A program made the translations under genes and the position numbers. Of a stretch of 64,000 nt of DNA, positions 1 to 11,183 are shown one piece after another. The number at the start of each line of letters is the position of its first letter. Positions within the stretch are counted from its first letter, which is position 1. A model generated the notes under the pieces. It saw only the letters and a list, made by a program, of their open reading frames with translations, ran no database searches and was not told the DNA's origin. The stretch lies in the NCBI GenBank assembly GCA_902591535.1, contig CACJBA010000001.1:62001-126000 (forward strand), given 5' to 3'. This DNA comes from an uncultured Pelagibacteraceae bacterium (lineage in GTDB: Bacteria > Pseudomonadota > Alphaproteobacteria > Pelagibacterales > Pelagibacteraceae).

Positions 1-1018
1 CAATCTCATCTGAAACACCAATAGCTTCATCTTTACCATTTTTGAAACAATTTAATTGTACTAAATCACCTTCATCCATTGTTGTTATTAAAGTTTTCCC
101 TACTCTATTTTCATTATTTGCGATTAAATTTGAAGCAACAGATAAAATGTTTTGAGAAGATCTATAATTTTGTTCAAGTCTTATAATTTTGGTATTTTTA
201 TAAACTTTATCAAATTCTAAAAAATTTTTAATTTCAGCTCCTCGCCAACTGTAGATTGACTGATCATCATCTCCTACACAACAAATATTTTCATTTTTAC
301 CAGATAAAAGATTTAACCATTTGCTTTGAATAAAATTTGTATCCTGGTATTCATCTACAAGAATATACTTAAAATTTTTTGAGTAAATTTCTTTAATATC
401 GGGATTTTGCTCTAAAATTTTTACTGTATGTAAAATTAAATCTCCAAAATCACATGAGTTTAAGTCGGTTAATTTTTCTTGATAAATCTTATAAAGGGGA
501 AGTACAGTTTTTTCATAAATATCTTTTTTATTTATAATTACTTCATTTGGATAATAACCTTTATTTTTCCATCTATCTATTATTGCGAGTATAAATCTTG
601 GTGATAATTGCTTGATATCTATGTTTTCAGCTTTACAAATATTTTTTATAAGCCTCATTTGGTCATCTGTATCAACTATAGTAAAATTTGAGTTTAATTT
701 AACGGCTGAAGCATGTTTTCTTAACAATTTTGAGCATATTGAGTGAAATGTGCCAAGCCAAGAGAGACCCACGGCTGTAGAGCCTAATATTCCACTTACT
801 CTATTTTGCATTTCTTTTGCAGCTTTGTTGGTAAAAGTAACTGCCAAAATTTGATTTGGAAAAGCCTTCTTTTCTTTAATTATATTAGCTATTCTTGATG
901 TTAAAACTTTTGTTTTACCAGAGCCTGCTCCAGCAACAATTAAAAGAGGTCCATCTAAATGTAAAACAGCCTCTTTTTGAGCCTCATTTAAATTTTTTAA
1001 ATAATCTCTGTTTATCAT
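1..1018 (-). CDS. uvrD: UvrD/PcrA-type superfamily 1 DNA helicase, N-terminal part (truncated by window edge)
   Basis: Reverse-strand translation from ATG at 1018: MINRDYLKNLNEAQKEAVLHLDGPLLIVAGAGSGKTKVLTSRI...; Walker A AGAGSGKT, VDEYQDTN, GDDDQSIYSWRGA motifs. Absent from the supplied ORF track because it is partial. Confidence 0.93.
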   Translation of the reverse strand, partial: MINRDYLKNLNEAQKEAVLHLDGPLLIVAGAGSGKTKVLTSRIANIIKEKKAFPNQILAVTFTNKAAKEMQNRVSGILGSTAVGLSWLGTFHSICSKLLRKHASAVKLNSNFTIVDTDDQMRLIKNICKAENIDIKQLSPRFILAIIDRWKNKGYYPNEVIINKKDIYEKTVLPLYKIYQEKLTDLNSCDFGDLILHTVKILEQNPDIKEIYSKNFKYILVDEYQDTNFIQSKWLNLLSGKNENICCVGDDDQSIYSWRGAEIKNFLEFDKVYKNTKIIRLEQNYRSSQNILSVASNLIANNENRVGKTLITTMDEGDLVQLNCFKNGKDEAIGVSDEI

Positions 1019-1052
1019 TTAAAATAATACTTTATAAGCATTTCTGATTATT

Positions 1053-2543
1053 ATGAGTAAATCAAATTTAATTGCGAATTTTTTTAAAAACATAAATCTA
1101 TTTATTAATAAACTTTTAGAGAAAAATTTAAACAAGTTAAACAGTAAAAATTTAACAAGCATTATTAAGAGTAATAAAATATTTGTCGCATCAGTTGCTT
1201 TAATTATTTTGTTTTTATCCTATTTGTCCATACCAAATATTTACAATCAAAAGGATTTAGTAAGAGAATTAAAAAGCGAATTGTTAACTAAATTTAAAAT
1301 TAACATAGGTTTCTCTAAAAAATTGCATTATAATTTTTTTCCAAGGCCACATTTTTCAACAGATGAAACACTAATATTTTACAATGAGAACGAAATATCA
1401 AAAAATAATAATTTGAAAATTTATATATCTCCTAAAAATCTATTTTCATTAAATAGTATAAATGTCACTGATGTAATTTTTAAGGGAGCGAGTTTTAATT
1501 TAAACAAAGATAATTATAATTTTTTTATTAATATCTTAGATAACAACTTTTTAAATACCAATTTAAAATTTATTAATAGTAATATTTTTTATAGAACTAT
1601 TGATAGTGAGGTTTTATTAGTTAATAAAATTTCTGAGATGAAATATTATTTTGACGAAAAAAATTTTAATAACATTCTTTATTCAAATAATGAAATATTT
1701 AATATACCTTATTCTGTAGAAATATTTAATGACGATGAAAAAAAAATAATACATACACAATTAGACATCAATTTATTAAGACTAGAAATAGAAAATCAAT
1801 ATTTTTATAAAAATGAAACCAAGTCTGGTTTTTCAAATTTATCAATTAATAATTTTAAAAGTATAATTAATTATAAAAAGAGTAAAAATTTATTTGAGTT
1901 TAATTACTTCGATAAAAAAGATGATCAAAAATTTTTATATAGTGGGGAATTATTTTTTAATCCTTTTTACTCAAATTTAAAAGGAAATACTGATGAACTA
2001 AATATATTTTATTTATTAAATTCTAATAGCATCATTCCACAACTGTTAAAAACAGAAATATTAAATAATAAAAATATAAGTTTTAATTTAAATTTAAATG
2101 CCAAAAAAATTTTAAATTATAGCAACTTTGTAAACGTTTTGTTGAATTCAAAAATTCAAGAAGGTCTGATAGATATTGATGATACTGAATTTAATTGGAA
2201 AAACCATGCAAAATTTAGATTGACTGATAGCTTAATTTATATCAAAGACGGTGAATTAATATTAGATGCAAATAGCCATATAGACATAATAAATAACATT
2301 GAGATATATAAGTTTTTACAAAGTCCAAAAAACTTAAGAAAAAAAATTAAAAAAATAGATTTAAATTTTAATTTTAATTTTGATCAAAAAGTAATTAATG
2401 TAAATGATGTTAGAATTGACGGTAAATCAAATCAAAAACTAACTGAAGTATTGACAAATATATCGATAAAGAGTGATGATTTGCAAAATAAAATTTACTT
2501 CAAAAATTTATTAAATGAAGCTTTAAAAAATCATGCAGGGTAA
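1053..2543 (+). CDS. Hypothetical membrane-anchored protein, possibly AsmA-like
   Basis: 496-aa ORF with N-terminal hydrophobic anchor ([18 protein letters not shown]) and Asn/Lys/Ile-rich body; AsmA-like assignment is tentative. Confidence 0.6.
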   Translation: MSKSNLIANFFKNINLFINKLLEKNLNKLNSKNLTSIIKSNKIFVASVALIILFLSYLSIPNIYNQKDLVRELKSELLTKFKINIGFSKKLHYNFFPRPHFSTDETLIFYNENEISKNNNLKIYISPKNLFSLNSINVTDVIFKGASFNLNKDNYNFFINILDNNFLNTNLKFINSNIFYRTIDSEVLLVNKISEMKYYFDEKNFNNILYSNNEIFNIPYSVEIFNDDEKKIIHTQLDINLLRLEIENQYFYKNETKSGFSNLSINNFKSIINYKKSKNLFEFNYFDKKDDQKFLYSGELFFNPFYSNLKGNTDELNIFYLLNSNSIIPQLLKTEILNNKNISFNLNLNAKKILNYSNFVNVLLNSKIQEGLIDIDDTEFNWKNHAKFRLTDSLIYIKDGELILDANSHIDIINNIEIYKFLQSPKNLRKKIKKIDLNFNFNFDQKVINVNDVRIDGKSNQKLTEVLTNISIKSDDLQNKIYFKNLLNEALKNHAG

Positions 2544-3919
2544 ATCATTTTTTTTGGGTTAACGATTTTTTTATATTCACCCTCACTTATTAAACCTGTT
2601 TTTAAAGTTTCATGTTTAAGTGTTGTATTATTTTTTAGTGCTGTCTTTGCAATTTTAGCAGCATTATCATATCCTATATGTGGTGCTAGCGCGGTTACTA
2701 ACATTAATGAGTTGTCTAAGTGCTCTTGGATCTTTTTCTTATTAGCTTTAATACCTTGGACACAATATAAGGTAAAATTTTTTGTACTATCGGCAATTAA
2801 ATCAATTGATTGTAGAATATTATGAGCAATTAATGGCTTGAACACATTTAATTCAAAATGACCGTGGGAACCAGCCATTGTTATACCGTTGTGATTACCT
2901 ATAACTTTTACACAAACCATTGTAACAGCCTCACATTGAGTAGGATTTACTTTACCGGGCATTATTGATGAGCCCGGTTCATTTTCTGGTAAAATTAATT
3001 CACCATAACCAGCTCTAGGACCTGAACCCAAAAATCGGATATCATTAGATATTTTCATTAAAGCGACAGCACAAGTATTTAAAGTTCCGGAAAAGTTGAC
3101 TATAGAGTCGTGTGCAGCTAGCTCTGCAAATTTGTTTGGAGCTGGTTTGAATTTTATTTTTGTAAATTTAGCAATTTCTTTTACAATTTTTTTGTCAAAA
3201 TTTTTCTTTGAATTTATTCCAGTACCAACTGCCGTACCTCCTTGAGCGAGAAACAATATTTCCTTTAAAGCATATTCTATTCTTTCAATACTTTTCTTTA
3301 TTTGAAAATGATATCCAGAAAATTCTTGCCCAAGTGAAATAGGAGTCGCATCTTGAAGATGAGTTCTTCCAATTTTAACAATATTTTTAAATTCATTTGA
3401 TTTCTTTTTTAGTGCTTTTTCCAAAATTTTTAAATTTGGCAACAATTTGGTTATAGTTTCTTGAGCGATTGATATGTGCATAGCAGTAGGAAAAACATCA
3501 TTGGTAGATTGCGATTTATTTACGTGGTCATTTGGATGAACAGGCTTTTTTGTTCCTTTTTTTCCACCTAAAATTTCTATTGCTCTGTTAGCGATAACCT
3601 CATTCACATTCATATTTGTCTGTGTCCCAGAACCTGTTTGCCAGACTTTTAAAGGAAAATTTTCATCTAATTTACCCTTGATTACTTCATCAGATGCTTT
3701 GATTATTGCTTTAGAAATTTTACCATCAATTAATTTATCTTTAGCATGTACAATCGCAGCTGATCTTTTAATAATTGCTGTTGATTTAATGATTGAAATA
3801 TTTACTAAAATTTTACCTATATTAAAAAATTTATTGGATCTTTGAGTAGATGCGCCCCAATATCTATCATTAGGAACCCTTATAATTCCAATGCTGTCAA
3901 ATTCTTTTCTTAATTTCAT
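2531..3919 (-). CDS. fumC: Class II fumarate hydratase
   Basis: Motifs [18 protein letters not shown] and [16 protein letters not shown]; full length 462 aa. Confidence 0.96.
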   Translation of the reverse strand: MKLRKEFDSIGIIRVPNDRYWGASTQRSNKFFNIGKILVNISIIKSTAIIKRSAAIVHAKDKLIDGKISKAIIKASDEVIKGKLDENFPLKVWQTGSGTQTNMNVNEVIANRAIEILGGKKGTKKPVHPNDHVNKSQSTNDVFPTAMHISIAQETITKLLPNLKILEKALKKKSNEFKNIVKIGRTHLQDATPISLGQEFSGYHFQIKKSIERIEYALKEILFLAQGGTAVGTGINSKKNFDKKIVKEIAKFTKIKFKPAPNKFAELAAHDSIVNFSGTLNTCAVALMKISNDIRFLGSGPRAGYGELILPENEPGSSIMPGKVNPTQCEAVTMVCVKVIGNHNGITMAGSHGHFELNVFKPLIAHNILQSIDLIADSTKNFTLYCVQGIKANKKKIQEHLDNSLMLVTALAPHIGYDNAAKIAKTALKNNTTLKHETLKTGLISEGEYKKIVNPKKMIYPA

Positions 3920-3986
3920 TGATTAATTTTTAAGTAACAAATAATTATTAACATACAATAAATTTTTAAAAACATACAGGAGCATT

Positions 3987-4358
3987 ATGTCGAATTTTAG
4001 TAAAGTAGGCACTTTCATGAAAACTTTTGGTCAAGAAGTTAAAACTAAACCATCATTTAGTACTGATAAAATAAATAAATTAAGAATAGATCTTATTAAA
4101 GAGGAATTAGAGGAATTTACTGAAGCCATGAATAAAAAGGATTTATTGGAAGTGGCTGATGCACTTACAGATATATTATATGTAACTTATGGAGCAGGGC
4201 ATGCTTTTGGAATTGATCTAGATAAATGTTTTGATGAAGTTCAAAATTCAAATATGAGCAAATTAGATGAAAATGGCAAACCTATTTACAATGACTCTGG
4301 AAAAGTTATGAAAGGTCCAAACTATTTTAAACCTGATCTTTCTAAATTCGTAAATTAG
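3987..4358 (+). CDS. MazG/HisE-like nucleotide pyrophosphohydrolase
   Basis: EELEEFTEAMNKKDLLEVADALTDILYVTYGAG: EExxE...ExxD pattern of all-alpha NTP pyrophosphohydrolases. Confidence 0.8.
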   Translation: MSNFSKVGTFMKTFGQEVKTKPSFSTDKINKLRIDLIKEELEEFTEAMNKKDLLEVADALTDILYVTYGAGHAFGIDLDKCFDEVQNSNMSKLDENGKPIYNDSGKVMKGPNYFKPDLSKFVN

Positions 4359-5203
4359 ATTTCTAACTTAAAGTCAACAGCAGGAGCACTATGAGTTATG
4401 CTGCCAACAGAAATTCTATTAACTCCAGTAGACGCAATAGCTTTGACAGTTTTTAAATTAACATTACCAGAAGCTTCGGTTTGGTAATACTTTTTTGCAA
4501 TTTTTACACTATTTTTTAAATTTTTAATACTCATGTTGTCTAGTAGAACAGTATTAAATTTTAGACCTAAAATTGATTTAAGCTGCTTAATTGTATCAAC
4601 TTCAACAGTAATTTTTTTTCCTTTTTTATTTTTAATAGCTTTTAAAACCAAACTCTTTAAATCTGAACTAGCGATATGGTTATCCTTTATTAAATATTCG
4701 TCACTTAAATTAAATCTATGATTAGTACCACCTCCCAATTTAACGGCATATTTTTGTACAACTCTTAAATTTGGAATTGTTTTTCTTGTGCAGCAAATTT
4801 TACTTTTTTTTCCAACTAATTTAACAAACTCATCTGTTTTAGTTGCAATTCCAGAAATGTGAGATAAAAAATTTAAAGCAACTCTTTCTGCAATCAAAAT
4901 ATTTTTTGCTTTTCCTTTAATTGAGGCAATTAAAGAACCCTTCCTTACTCTTGAACCATCCTTTTTTTTAATAATGAACTTTATTTTACTATCAATTAAT
5001 GAAAAGGCCTCTTTAGCGAATAATAATCCTCCAACAATTGCATTTTGATTTGATATTAATTTAACTGCTATTACGTTATCATTATTAATCAGACCTGAAG
5101 TAATATCTCCTGAAGGATAAAGATCTTCATTCAATGCTAGCTTAACAGTGCTTTTGATAAATTCTTTGCTTAGTTTTATTTTCGACACTTGTTTATCTGC
5201 CAA
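4355..5203 (-). CDS. nadC: Nicotinate-nucleotide diphosphorylase (carboxylating)
   Basis: ALNEDLYPSGDITS, ERVALNFLSHISGIAT, TRKTIPNLRVVQKYAVKLGGGTNHRFNL. Confidence 0.95.
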   Translation of the reverse strand: MADKQVSKIKLSKEFIKSTVKLALNEDLYPSGDITSGLINNDNVIAVKLISNQNAIVGGLLFAKEAFSLIDSKIKFIIKKKDGSRVRKGSLIASIKGKAKNILIAERVALNFLSHISGIATKTDEFVKLVGKKSKICCTRKTIPNLRVVQKYAVKLGGGTNHRFNLSDEYLIKDNHIASSDLKSLVLKAIKNKKGKKITVEVDTIKQLKSILGLKFNTVLLDNMSIKNLKNSVKIAKKYYQTEASGNVNLKTVKAIASTGVNRISVGSITHSAPAVDFKLEI

Positions 5204-6197
5204 TAGCTGCCATTCTTTCTACAGATATTCTGGCTTTATCAATTGTTTCTTTGTCCATAATTATTTCACCAGTTTCATTCTCTAAACAATCTAATATCTT
5301 TGGAAGCGTTATTTTTTTCATGTGAGGGCACATATTACATGGTTTAACAAAGTCTACATTTGGATTTTCTATCTGGATGTTGTCACTCATTGAGCACTCA
5401 GTAACCATCATTACTTTTTTTGGTTGATTATCTTTTACATATTTTATCATTCCAGATGTTGATCCGGCAAAATCACTTGCTTCAATTACATCAGGAGGAC
5501 ATTCTGGATGCGCAATAATTTTAATTCCTGGATTATTTTTTCTTATATCCTCTATTTCTTTTTTATTAAATTGGTCATGAACAATGCAAATTCCTTTCCA
5601 AGAAATAATTTCAACATCAGTTTGAGAAGCAACATATTTAGCCAAGTAATCATCAGGTAAAAATATTACTCTTTTTACCCCGAGTGATTTAACTATTTTA
5701 ACTGCATTAGCTGAAGTACAACAAACGTCCGTTTCTGCCTTAACTTCTGCTGACGTATTGACATAAGATACAACAGGAACGCCTGGGTATTTTTCTTTTA
5801 ACAACCTAACATCTTTACCTGTGATAGATGATGATAAAGAACAACCAGCATCCATATCAGGAAGAATAACTTTTTTATCAGGGCTCATTAATTTTGCAGT
5901 TTCTGCCATGAAATGTACCCCAGCCATTAAAATAATATCAGCTGAAGTTTTTGAGGCTTCTATTGCTAATGCAAGAGAGTCAGCAGAAAAATCGGCAACA
6001 CCATGATAAATTTCTGGAGTTTGATAATTGTGGGCTAAAATTACAGCATTTTTTTCTTTTTTTAATTTATTAATTTTATGAATATACGGAGCATGCACTG
6101 ACCATTCAATTTCAGGCATAACCTTAGAAATTTTTTGATAAATAGGATCTGTTGCTTTACGCACTTCTTGTGTAAATTCCATGGGGATTTTTACCAA
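5193..6197 (-). CDS. nadA: Quinolinate synthase A
   Basis: LAHNYQTPEIYHGVADFSADSL, VCCTSANAVKIV, CNMCPHMKKITL; adjacent to nadC. Confidence 0.95.
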   Translation of the reverse strand: MVKIPMEFTQEVRKATDPIYQKISKVMPEIEWSVHAPYIHKINKLKKEKNAVILAHNYQTPEIYHGVADFSADSLALAIEASKTSADIILMAGVHFMAETAKLMSPDKKVILPDMDAGCSLSSSITGKDVRLLKEKYPGVPVVSYVNTSAEVKAETDVCCTSANAVKIVKSLGVKRVIFLPDDYLAKYVASQTDVEIISWKGICIVHDQFNKKEIEDIRKNNPGIKIIAHPECPPDVIEASDFAGSTSGMIKYVKDNQPKKVMMVTECSMSDNIQIENPNVDFVKPCNMCPHMKKITLPKILDCLENETGEIIMDKETIDKARISVERMAAIGR

Positions 6198-6237
6198 TTT
6201 GAATCATGATTGTCATTCATTTATTATGAGACATATC

Positions 6238-6323
6238 GCGGTCGTGCTGAAATTGGTAGACAGGCACGGTTGAGGGCCGTGTGGACCTAGTCCATGAGAG
6301 TTCGAGTCTCTCCGACCGCACCA
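6238..6323 (+). tRNA. tRNA-Leu (anticodon GAG)
   Basis: Acceptor GCGGTCG / CGACCGC, anticodon stem-loop CACGG-TTGAGGG-CCGTG, variable arm, T-arm GTTCGAGTC, encoded CCA end. Confidence 0.95.
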
Positions 6324-6349
6324 AAGTTAATTTTATATAGGAGTTTTTG

Positions 6350-6511
6350 ATGGATAAATTACTTTCTGTAATATTTATGGTCGGGGTTTTGCTTTTAGTT
6401 CTACCAAGTTTTTTAAAATCAAATTCTCAATTAAAGCAATTTCTTAAAAATCTCAGTATTTGGATTATTGTAGTTTTTATAATTTTAATTATTGTTTATT
6501 TATTTAAATAA
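6350..6511 (+). CDS. Small membrane protein (53 aa)
   Basis: ATG with upstream GGAG: MDKLLSVIFMVGVLLLVLPSFLKSNSQLKQFLKNLSIWIIVVFIILIIVYLFK*; two hydrophobic helices. Not in the supplied track. Confidence 0.6.
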   Translation: MDKLLSVIFMVGVLLLVLPSFLKSNSQLKQFLKNLSIWIIVVFIILIIVYLFK

Positions 6512-6516
6512 GAAAA

Positions 6517-7407
6517 TTAGTTTTTTATCCAATCAGGTTTATTGATGTTTATTGAAGCTTCTTTAGTTTTAAAATTTGCTTTTTCATCAAAGTTTTCGTT
6601 TAAGTATTTAATTAAAGCAAAAGGGTAGTCGCTATCAATTAAAACCTTGCCTATTTCAATTTCATTATTATAAATACTTTCGCCTTCGTATAGTTTTCCA
6701 TTAATTAAATTTATTGGAAACAATCTTTTTGAAAGTTTGTTTTTTAATTTAATTCGTGCTGTATTTTCTTGGCCAACATAACAGCCCTTTTTGAAATCGA
6801 TTCCATTTAATTCTTCAAAATTACATTCAATACCAAACAATTTGTTTTTCAATTTATTTAAATCTTTTGGAACAATTCCAAGGCTATGACTTAATGAATA
6901 ATATTCTTTCAGATTTGCATCGTGAAGATCTAGTTTTTTTAAAGATAAATAAAGTTTTTCTAGATTAATAATTAATCTAGCACCCAATTCTTTATTTCTT
7001 GGATCTAAAAATATTGGATCTTCTCTATATATAATTGTGTATCCAGGTTGATCTTTTGCTTCATCAAAAGTTAAGAATTTTTCATAAGAAAATGCTGCTA
7101 CAACAAATTCATTACTTAAATTGAGAATTTCAACTTTTGATCTTAGCTTATATAGGGATAATTGTTTGAATAACTCCTCTGCCTGAGGTTTTTCACAATC
7201 CAAAAGATATCCAGACTTATGTTTTACAATTATAAATTCATATAAAAATTTACCCTGGGGTGTAAGTAATGAGCTAAAACAACTATTTACATAGCTTACT
7301 TTGTTAATGTCGTTACTAATGAGATTTTGAAGAAATTCTTTTGCATCTTCTCCATTAATATAAAGAATTGCTCTGTCATCTAAAATATAAACATTTTTTA
7401 TATTCAT
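6517..7407 (-). CDS. ygfZ: YgfZ/GcvT-like folate-binding protein
   Basis: LINGEDAKEFLQNLISNDI..., KGCYVGQENTARI signature. Track start 7488 is probably too far upstream; MNIKNVYILDD at 7407 is preferred. Confidence 0.85.
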   Translation of the reverse strand: MNIKNVYILDDRAILYINGEDAKEFLQNLISNDINKVSYVNSCFSSLLTPQGKFLYEFIIVKHKSGYLLDCEKPQAEELFKQLSLYKLRSKVEILNLSNEFVVAAFSYEKFLTFDEAKDQPGYTIIYREDPIFLDPRNKELGARLIINLEKLYLSLKKLDLHDANLKEYYSLSHSLGIVPKDLNKLKNKLFGIECNFEELNGIDFKKGCYVGQENTARIKLKNKLSKRLFPINLINGKLYEGESIYNNEIEIGKVLIDSDYPFALIKYLNENFDEKANFKTKEASININKPDWIKN

Positions 7408-7450
7408 AATTGATAAATTATAAATTGTAATATAATAACAATTTTTCAAA

Positions 7451-8758
7451 ATGTTAGATCTTATAATTAAAAACGGACATTGTTTCATCGATGGTGAATT
7501 AAAAGATGCAGATGTTGCTATAAAAGATGGAAAAATTCAACAGATTGGACAAATTTCAGAAGAAGCAAAAGAGACAATTAATGCAGATGGCCATACAGTA
7601 TTACCTGGTTGCATAGATACCCAAACACATTTTAGAGAACCAGGATCAACAGATACCGAGGATCTTCATTCAGGGAGTAGAGCAGCAATAGCAGGAGGTA
7701 TTACAAGTGTATTTGAAATGCCAAACACTAATCCACCAACTTCTAACATGAAGGAATTTCAAAGAAAACTAGATCTTGCTAAAAACAGAATGTATTGCAA
7801 TTATGCTTTTTATTTTGGAGCAACAGCAGACAATGCGGATGATTTAGCAAGTCTAGAGGGTTTAGAAGGTTGTTGTGGTATTAAACTTTTTGCAGGATCT
7901 TCAACTGGTAATTTATTGGTTGCTGAAGAAGACGATATAGATAAGGTTTTTCAAAATGCTTCAAAAGTAGTTGCGGTTCATTCTGAAGATGAAGCAATTT
8001 TAAATGTAAACAAGAAATTAATAAAAGAGGGCGATGTTCATACGCATCCTATATGGAGAAGTGTAGAATGTGCAATAGCATCTACAAGAAGAATTGTTCG
8101 AATTGCAGAAAAGCACAATAAAAAAGCTCATGTACTTCATATTACTACTAAAGAAGAAATAGATTTCTTATCTCAGCACAAAGGAAATATTACATTTGAA
8201 ATTACTCCTCAGCATTTAACTCTTTATGCTCCAGATTGTTATGATAATCTTGGAACGTACGCTCAGATGAATCCACCATTAAGAGATAAATCTCATTATG
8301 ACAGATTGTGGTATGGAGTGAGAAATAATTTTAATGATACCATTGGATCTGATCACGCTCCTCATTTAAAAGAAAATAAAGATAAGGTATATCCAAATAC
8401 TCCTTCTGGAATGCCAGGAGTTCAAACTTTAATGCCTGTAATGTTAAATCATATTAATGATGGAAAATTAACTCTTAATCAATTGATGAACTTTGTTTGT
8501 GAAAATCCGGTTAAGATCTTTGGAATTAAAAACAAAGGATTTATTAAAAAAGGTTATGATGCAGACTTTACAATTGTTGATATGAACAAAACTATCGAGA
8601 TTAAAAATGAAAATATAGAAAGTAAATGTAAATGGTCACCATTTAATGGATTTAAATTTAAAGGAACACCAACACATACAATTATTGCAGGAAAAATTAA
8701 AATGCAGGATGGAAAGATTTTAGGTGATCCTGATGGAACCCCTTTACAGTTTAGCTAA
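7451..8758 (+). CDS. pyrC: Dihydroorotase (type I)
   Basis: LPGCIDTQTHFREPGSTDTEDLHSGSRAAIAGGITSVFEMPNTNPPT; IGSDHAPH. Confidence 0.9.
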   Translation: MLDLIIKNGHCFIDGELKDADVAIKDGKIQQIGQISEEAKETINADGHTVLPGCIDTQTHFREPGSTDTEDLHSGSRAAIAGGITSVFEMPNTNPPTSNMKEFQRKLDLAKNRMYCNYAFYFGATADNADDLASLEGLEGCCGIKLFAGSSTGNLLVAEEDDIDKVFQNASKVVAVHSEDEAILNVNKKLIKEGDVHTHPIWRSVECAIASTRRIVRIAEKHNKKAHVLHITTKEEIDFLSQHKGNITFEITPQHLTLYAPDCYDNLGTYAQMNPPLRDKSHYDRLWYGVRNNFNDTIGSDHAPHLKENKDKVYPNTPSGMPGVQTLMPVMLNHINDGKLTLNQLMNFVCENPVKIFGIKNKGFIKKGYDADFTIVDMNKTIEIKNENIESKCKWSPFNGFKFKGTPTHTIIAGKIKMQDGKILGDPDGTPLQFS

Positions 8759-9083
8759 GCTTTCCAGAAAAACTATTTACCAAAATTACACCAATTACAA
8801 TTAAAAATAATCCTAAAACTGCTTGCCATGCTAAAGTTTGTTTAAAGAATATATAGCCAAGGATTGCGATTGTAAAAATTCCAAGACCACTCCATGTTGC
8901 ATACATAATCGCAATAGGGATTTTATCTGCTACAAAAGTTAAAAGGTAGAATGCACAAAGATAAAAGAATGCAAGAGCAGCTGTTGGGATTAGTTTTGTG
9001 AAATTTTGAGTTACAGGTAATAACATTGTACCAGCAACTTCAAAAAATACTGCACCTGCAAGAAATAAATATGTTTTAACCAT
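8751..9083 (-). CDS. Small multidrug resistance (SMR/EmrE) family transporter
   Basis: 110 aa, four hydrophobic segments; FLAGAVFFEVAGTMLLP...AIMYATWSGLGIFTIAILG. Confidence 0.85.
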   Translation of the reverse strand: MVKTYLFLAGAVFFEVAGTMLLPVTQNFTKLIPTAALAFFYLCAFYLLTFVADKIPIAIMYATWSGLGIFTIAILGYIFFKQTLAWQAVLGLFLIVIGVILVNSFSGKLS

Positions 9084-10977
9084 TGTTTAAAATTTTATGT
9101 TGAATTAAATCTTCCTTAATCTCAGTTAAAATTGCTGGATCATCTATTGTTGGTGGCACTTTGTATTCAACATTGTCAGCAATTTTTCTTATTGTTCCTC
9201 TTAAAATTTTACCTGACCTTGTTTTTGGTAATCTTTTAATTACAATTACTACTTTAAATGCAGCAACTGGACCTATTTTATCCCTAACCATTTTCACACA
9301 CTCTTTTGAAATTGAATTATTATCTTTATCAACACCTGACTTGAGAACTACTAATCCAATAGGTATTTGACCTTTTAATTTATCCGCAATACCAAGCACA
9401 GCACATTCAGCAACAGATTGATGTTCAGATAATACTTCTTCAATAGCTCCTGTTGATAATCTATGACCTGCAACATTTATAATGTCATCAGTTCTAGACA
9501 TAATCCAAATATAACCATCATCATCAATGTGGCCCGCATCATAAGTTTGATAATAGCCATCATAGTTAGACATGTAGTTTTCTTTGTATCTTTGGTCTGC
9601 ATTCCATAATGTTGGAAATGTCCCAGGAGGTAATGGAAGTTTTACGACAATATCTCCCATTTCATTTGGTTTGGCTAATGATTGATCTGGCTTAATTATT
9701 TTAACATCATATCCAGGTACAGCCTTACACGCTGAACCATATTTCGTTTCCATCATTTCAATACCAGTGCAATTTGAGCTAATAGCCCAACTAGTCTCTG
9801 TCTGCCACCAATGATCAATAACTGGTACTTTAAGTAAATTCTCCGCCCATTTAATTGTATCTGGGTCAGCTCTCTCTCCAGCAAGGAATAAGCTTTCAAA
9901 ATTACTTAAGTCATATTTAGAAAAAAATTTACCTTCAGGATCTTCTTTTTTTATAGCTCTAAAAGCTGTTGGGGCGGTGAAGAGAGATTTAACTTTATAG
10001 TCAGAGATTATTTTCCAAAAAGCACCAGCATCAGGTGTCCCAACAGGCTTACCTTCAAACAAAACTGTTGTACATCCTTTGAACAACGGAGCATAGACTA
10101 TATATGAGTGCCCAACAATCCAACCAATATCACTTGCTGACCACCAAATATCATCGGTATCAATGTTATAAATATTTTTCATAGTCCATTTGAGAGCCAC
10201 AATATGACCTCCAATGTCCCTTACAATACCTTTTGGGGTTCCAGTTGTACCTGATGTATATAAAATATAAGCAAACTCATTTGAGTTCATCTCAATACAA
10301 TCAGTATCTTTAGCATTAGAGACAACTTCTTCCCAGTTTACCTCGTTTGGACCATTTAATTTAACCTCATGACCAGGTCTTTGGAATAAAATCATCTTTT
10401 CAATTTTATGATTAGCTATTTTTATAGCCTCATCGACAAGAGGTTTGTACTCAACTGTTCTTCCTGGCTCAAATCCACAAGAAGCAGTCACCAATATCTT
10501 TGCTTTGCTGTCATCTATTCTGCTTGCAAGTTCATTAGAGGCAAATCCTCCAAATACAACCGAATGAATTGCACCAATTCTAGCACAAGCAAGCATGGCA
10601 ACTACTGCTTCTGGGATCATTGGCATGTAAATTATTACCCTGTCACCTTTGTTTGCACCTTGAGCCTTTAATGCTCCAGCAAATTTAGAAACTTTTGACC
10701 TTAATTCCTCATAAGTAAATTGATCTTTGTTACCAGTAATAGGACTATCATAAATTAAAGCAGTTTTTTCACCTCTACCCTGATCAATATGAATGTCTAG
10801 GGCGTTGTAACAAGTGTTTGTAACACCATCTTCGAACCATTTATAGAAAGGAGGATTAGATTTATTTAAAATTTTTGTTGGTTTTTTAAACCAGAAGATA
10901 TCTTTAGAAGCCTCCTTCCAAAATTTTTCAGGATTATTTATAGAATTTTGATAAATTTCTTTAAACTTAGAAGACAT
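9076..10977 (-). CDS. prpE: Propionate/acetate-CoA ligase (PrpE-like)
   Basis: YTSGTTGTPKGIVRD AMP-binding motif, C-terminal TRSGKILRGTIRKIA; N-terminal PrpE-like region. Confidence 0.9.
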   Translation of the reverse strand: MSSKFKEIYQNSINNPEKFWKEASKDIFWFKKPTKILNKSNPPFYKWFEDGVTNTCYNALDIHIDQGRGEKTALIYDSPITGNKDQFTYEELRSKVSKFAGALKAQGANKGDRVIIYMPMIPEAVVAMLACARIGAIHSVVFGGFASNELASRIDDSKAKILVTASCGFEPGRTVEYKPLVDEAIKIANHKIEKMILFQRPGHEVKLNGPNEVNWEEVVSNAKDTDCIEMNSNEFAYILYTSGTTGTPKGIVRDIGGHIVALKWTMKNIYNIDTDDIWWSASDIGWIVGHSYIVYAPLFKGCTTVLFEGKPVGTPDAGAFWKIISDYKVKSLFTAPTAFRAIKKEDPEGKFFSKYDLSNFESLFLAGERADPDTIKWAENLLKVPVIDHWWQTETSWAISSNCTGIEMMETKYGSACKAVPGYDVKIIKPDQSLAKPNEMGDIVVKLPLPPGTFPTLWNADQRYKENYMSNYDGYYQTYDAGHIDDDGYIWIMSRTDDIINVAGHRLSTGAIEEVLSEHQSVAECAVLGIADKLKGQIPIGLVVLKSGVDKDNNSISKECVKMVRDKIGPVAAFKVVIVIKRLPKTRSGKILRGTIRKIADNVEYKVPPTIDDPAILTEIKEDLIQHKILNNG

Positions 10978-11118
10978 AAAGATTTGATTCGAATTCCTTA
11001 TTTTTTTTGATTTTTAACTTATAAATTGTATTTAATTTTAAAAATTAAGTAAAATCAATGAGAATAAGTCGCAATTAAGTCTTCATTTATCCAAATTAAT
11101 TTGCTATTAACCGCGACA

Positions 11119-11147
11119 TTGGCTTAGGAAACTGAGTCTAGTTTATA
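11119..11147 (+). promoter_or_regulatory. Candidate sigma70-type promoter for proteorhodopsin
   Basis: TTGGCT (11119-11124), 17-nt spacer, TTTATA (11142-11147), about 36 nt upstream of the ATG. Confidence 0.5.
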
Positions 11148-11183
11148 TAAACTAAATAAAAACTAACGAAGAGGGAGTTTTTT

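Noticed and set aside
4533-10671. Small ORFs 4533-4721, 5821-6006, 9161-9370 and 10408-10671
   Set aside because: Antisense to nadC, nadA and the PrpE-like gene; no independent evidence of coding.
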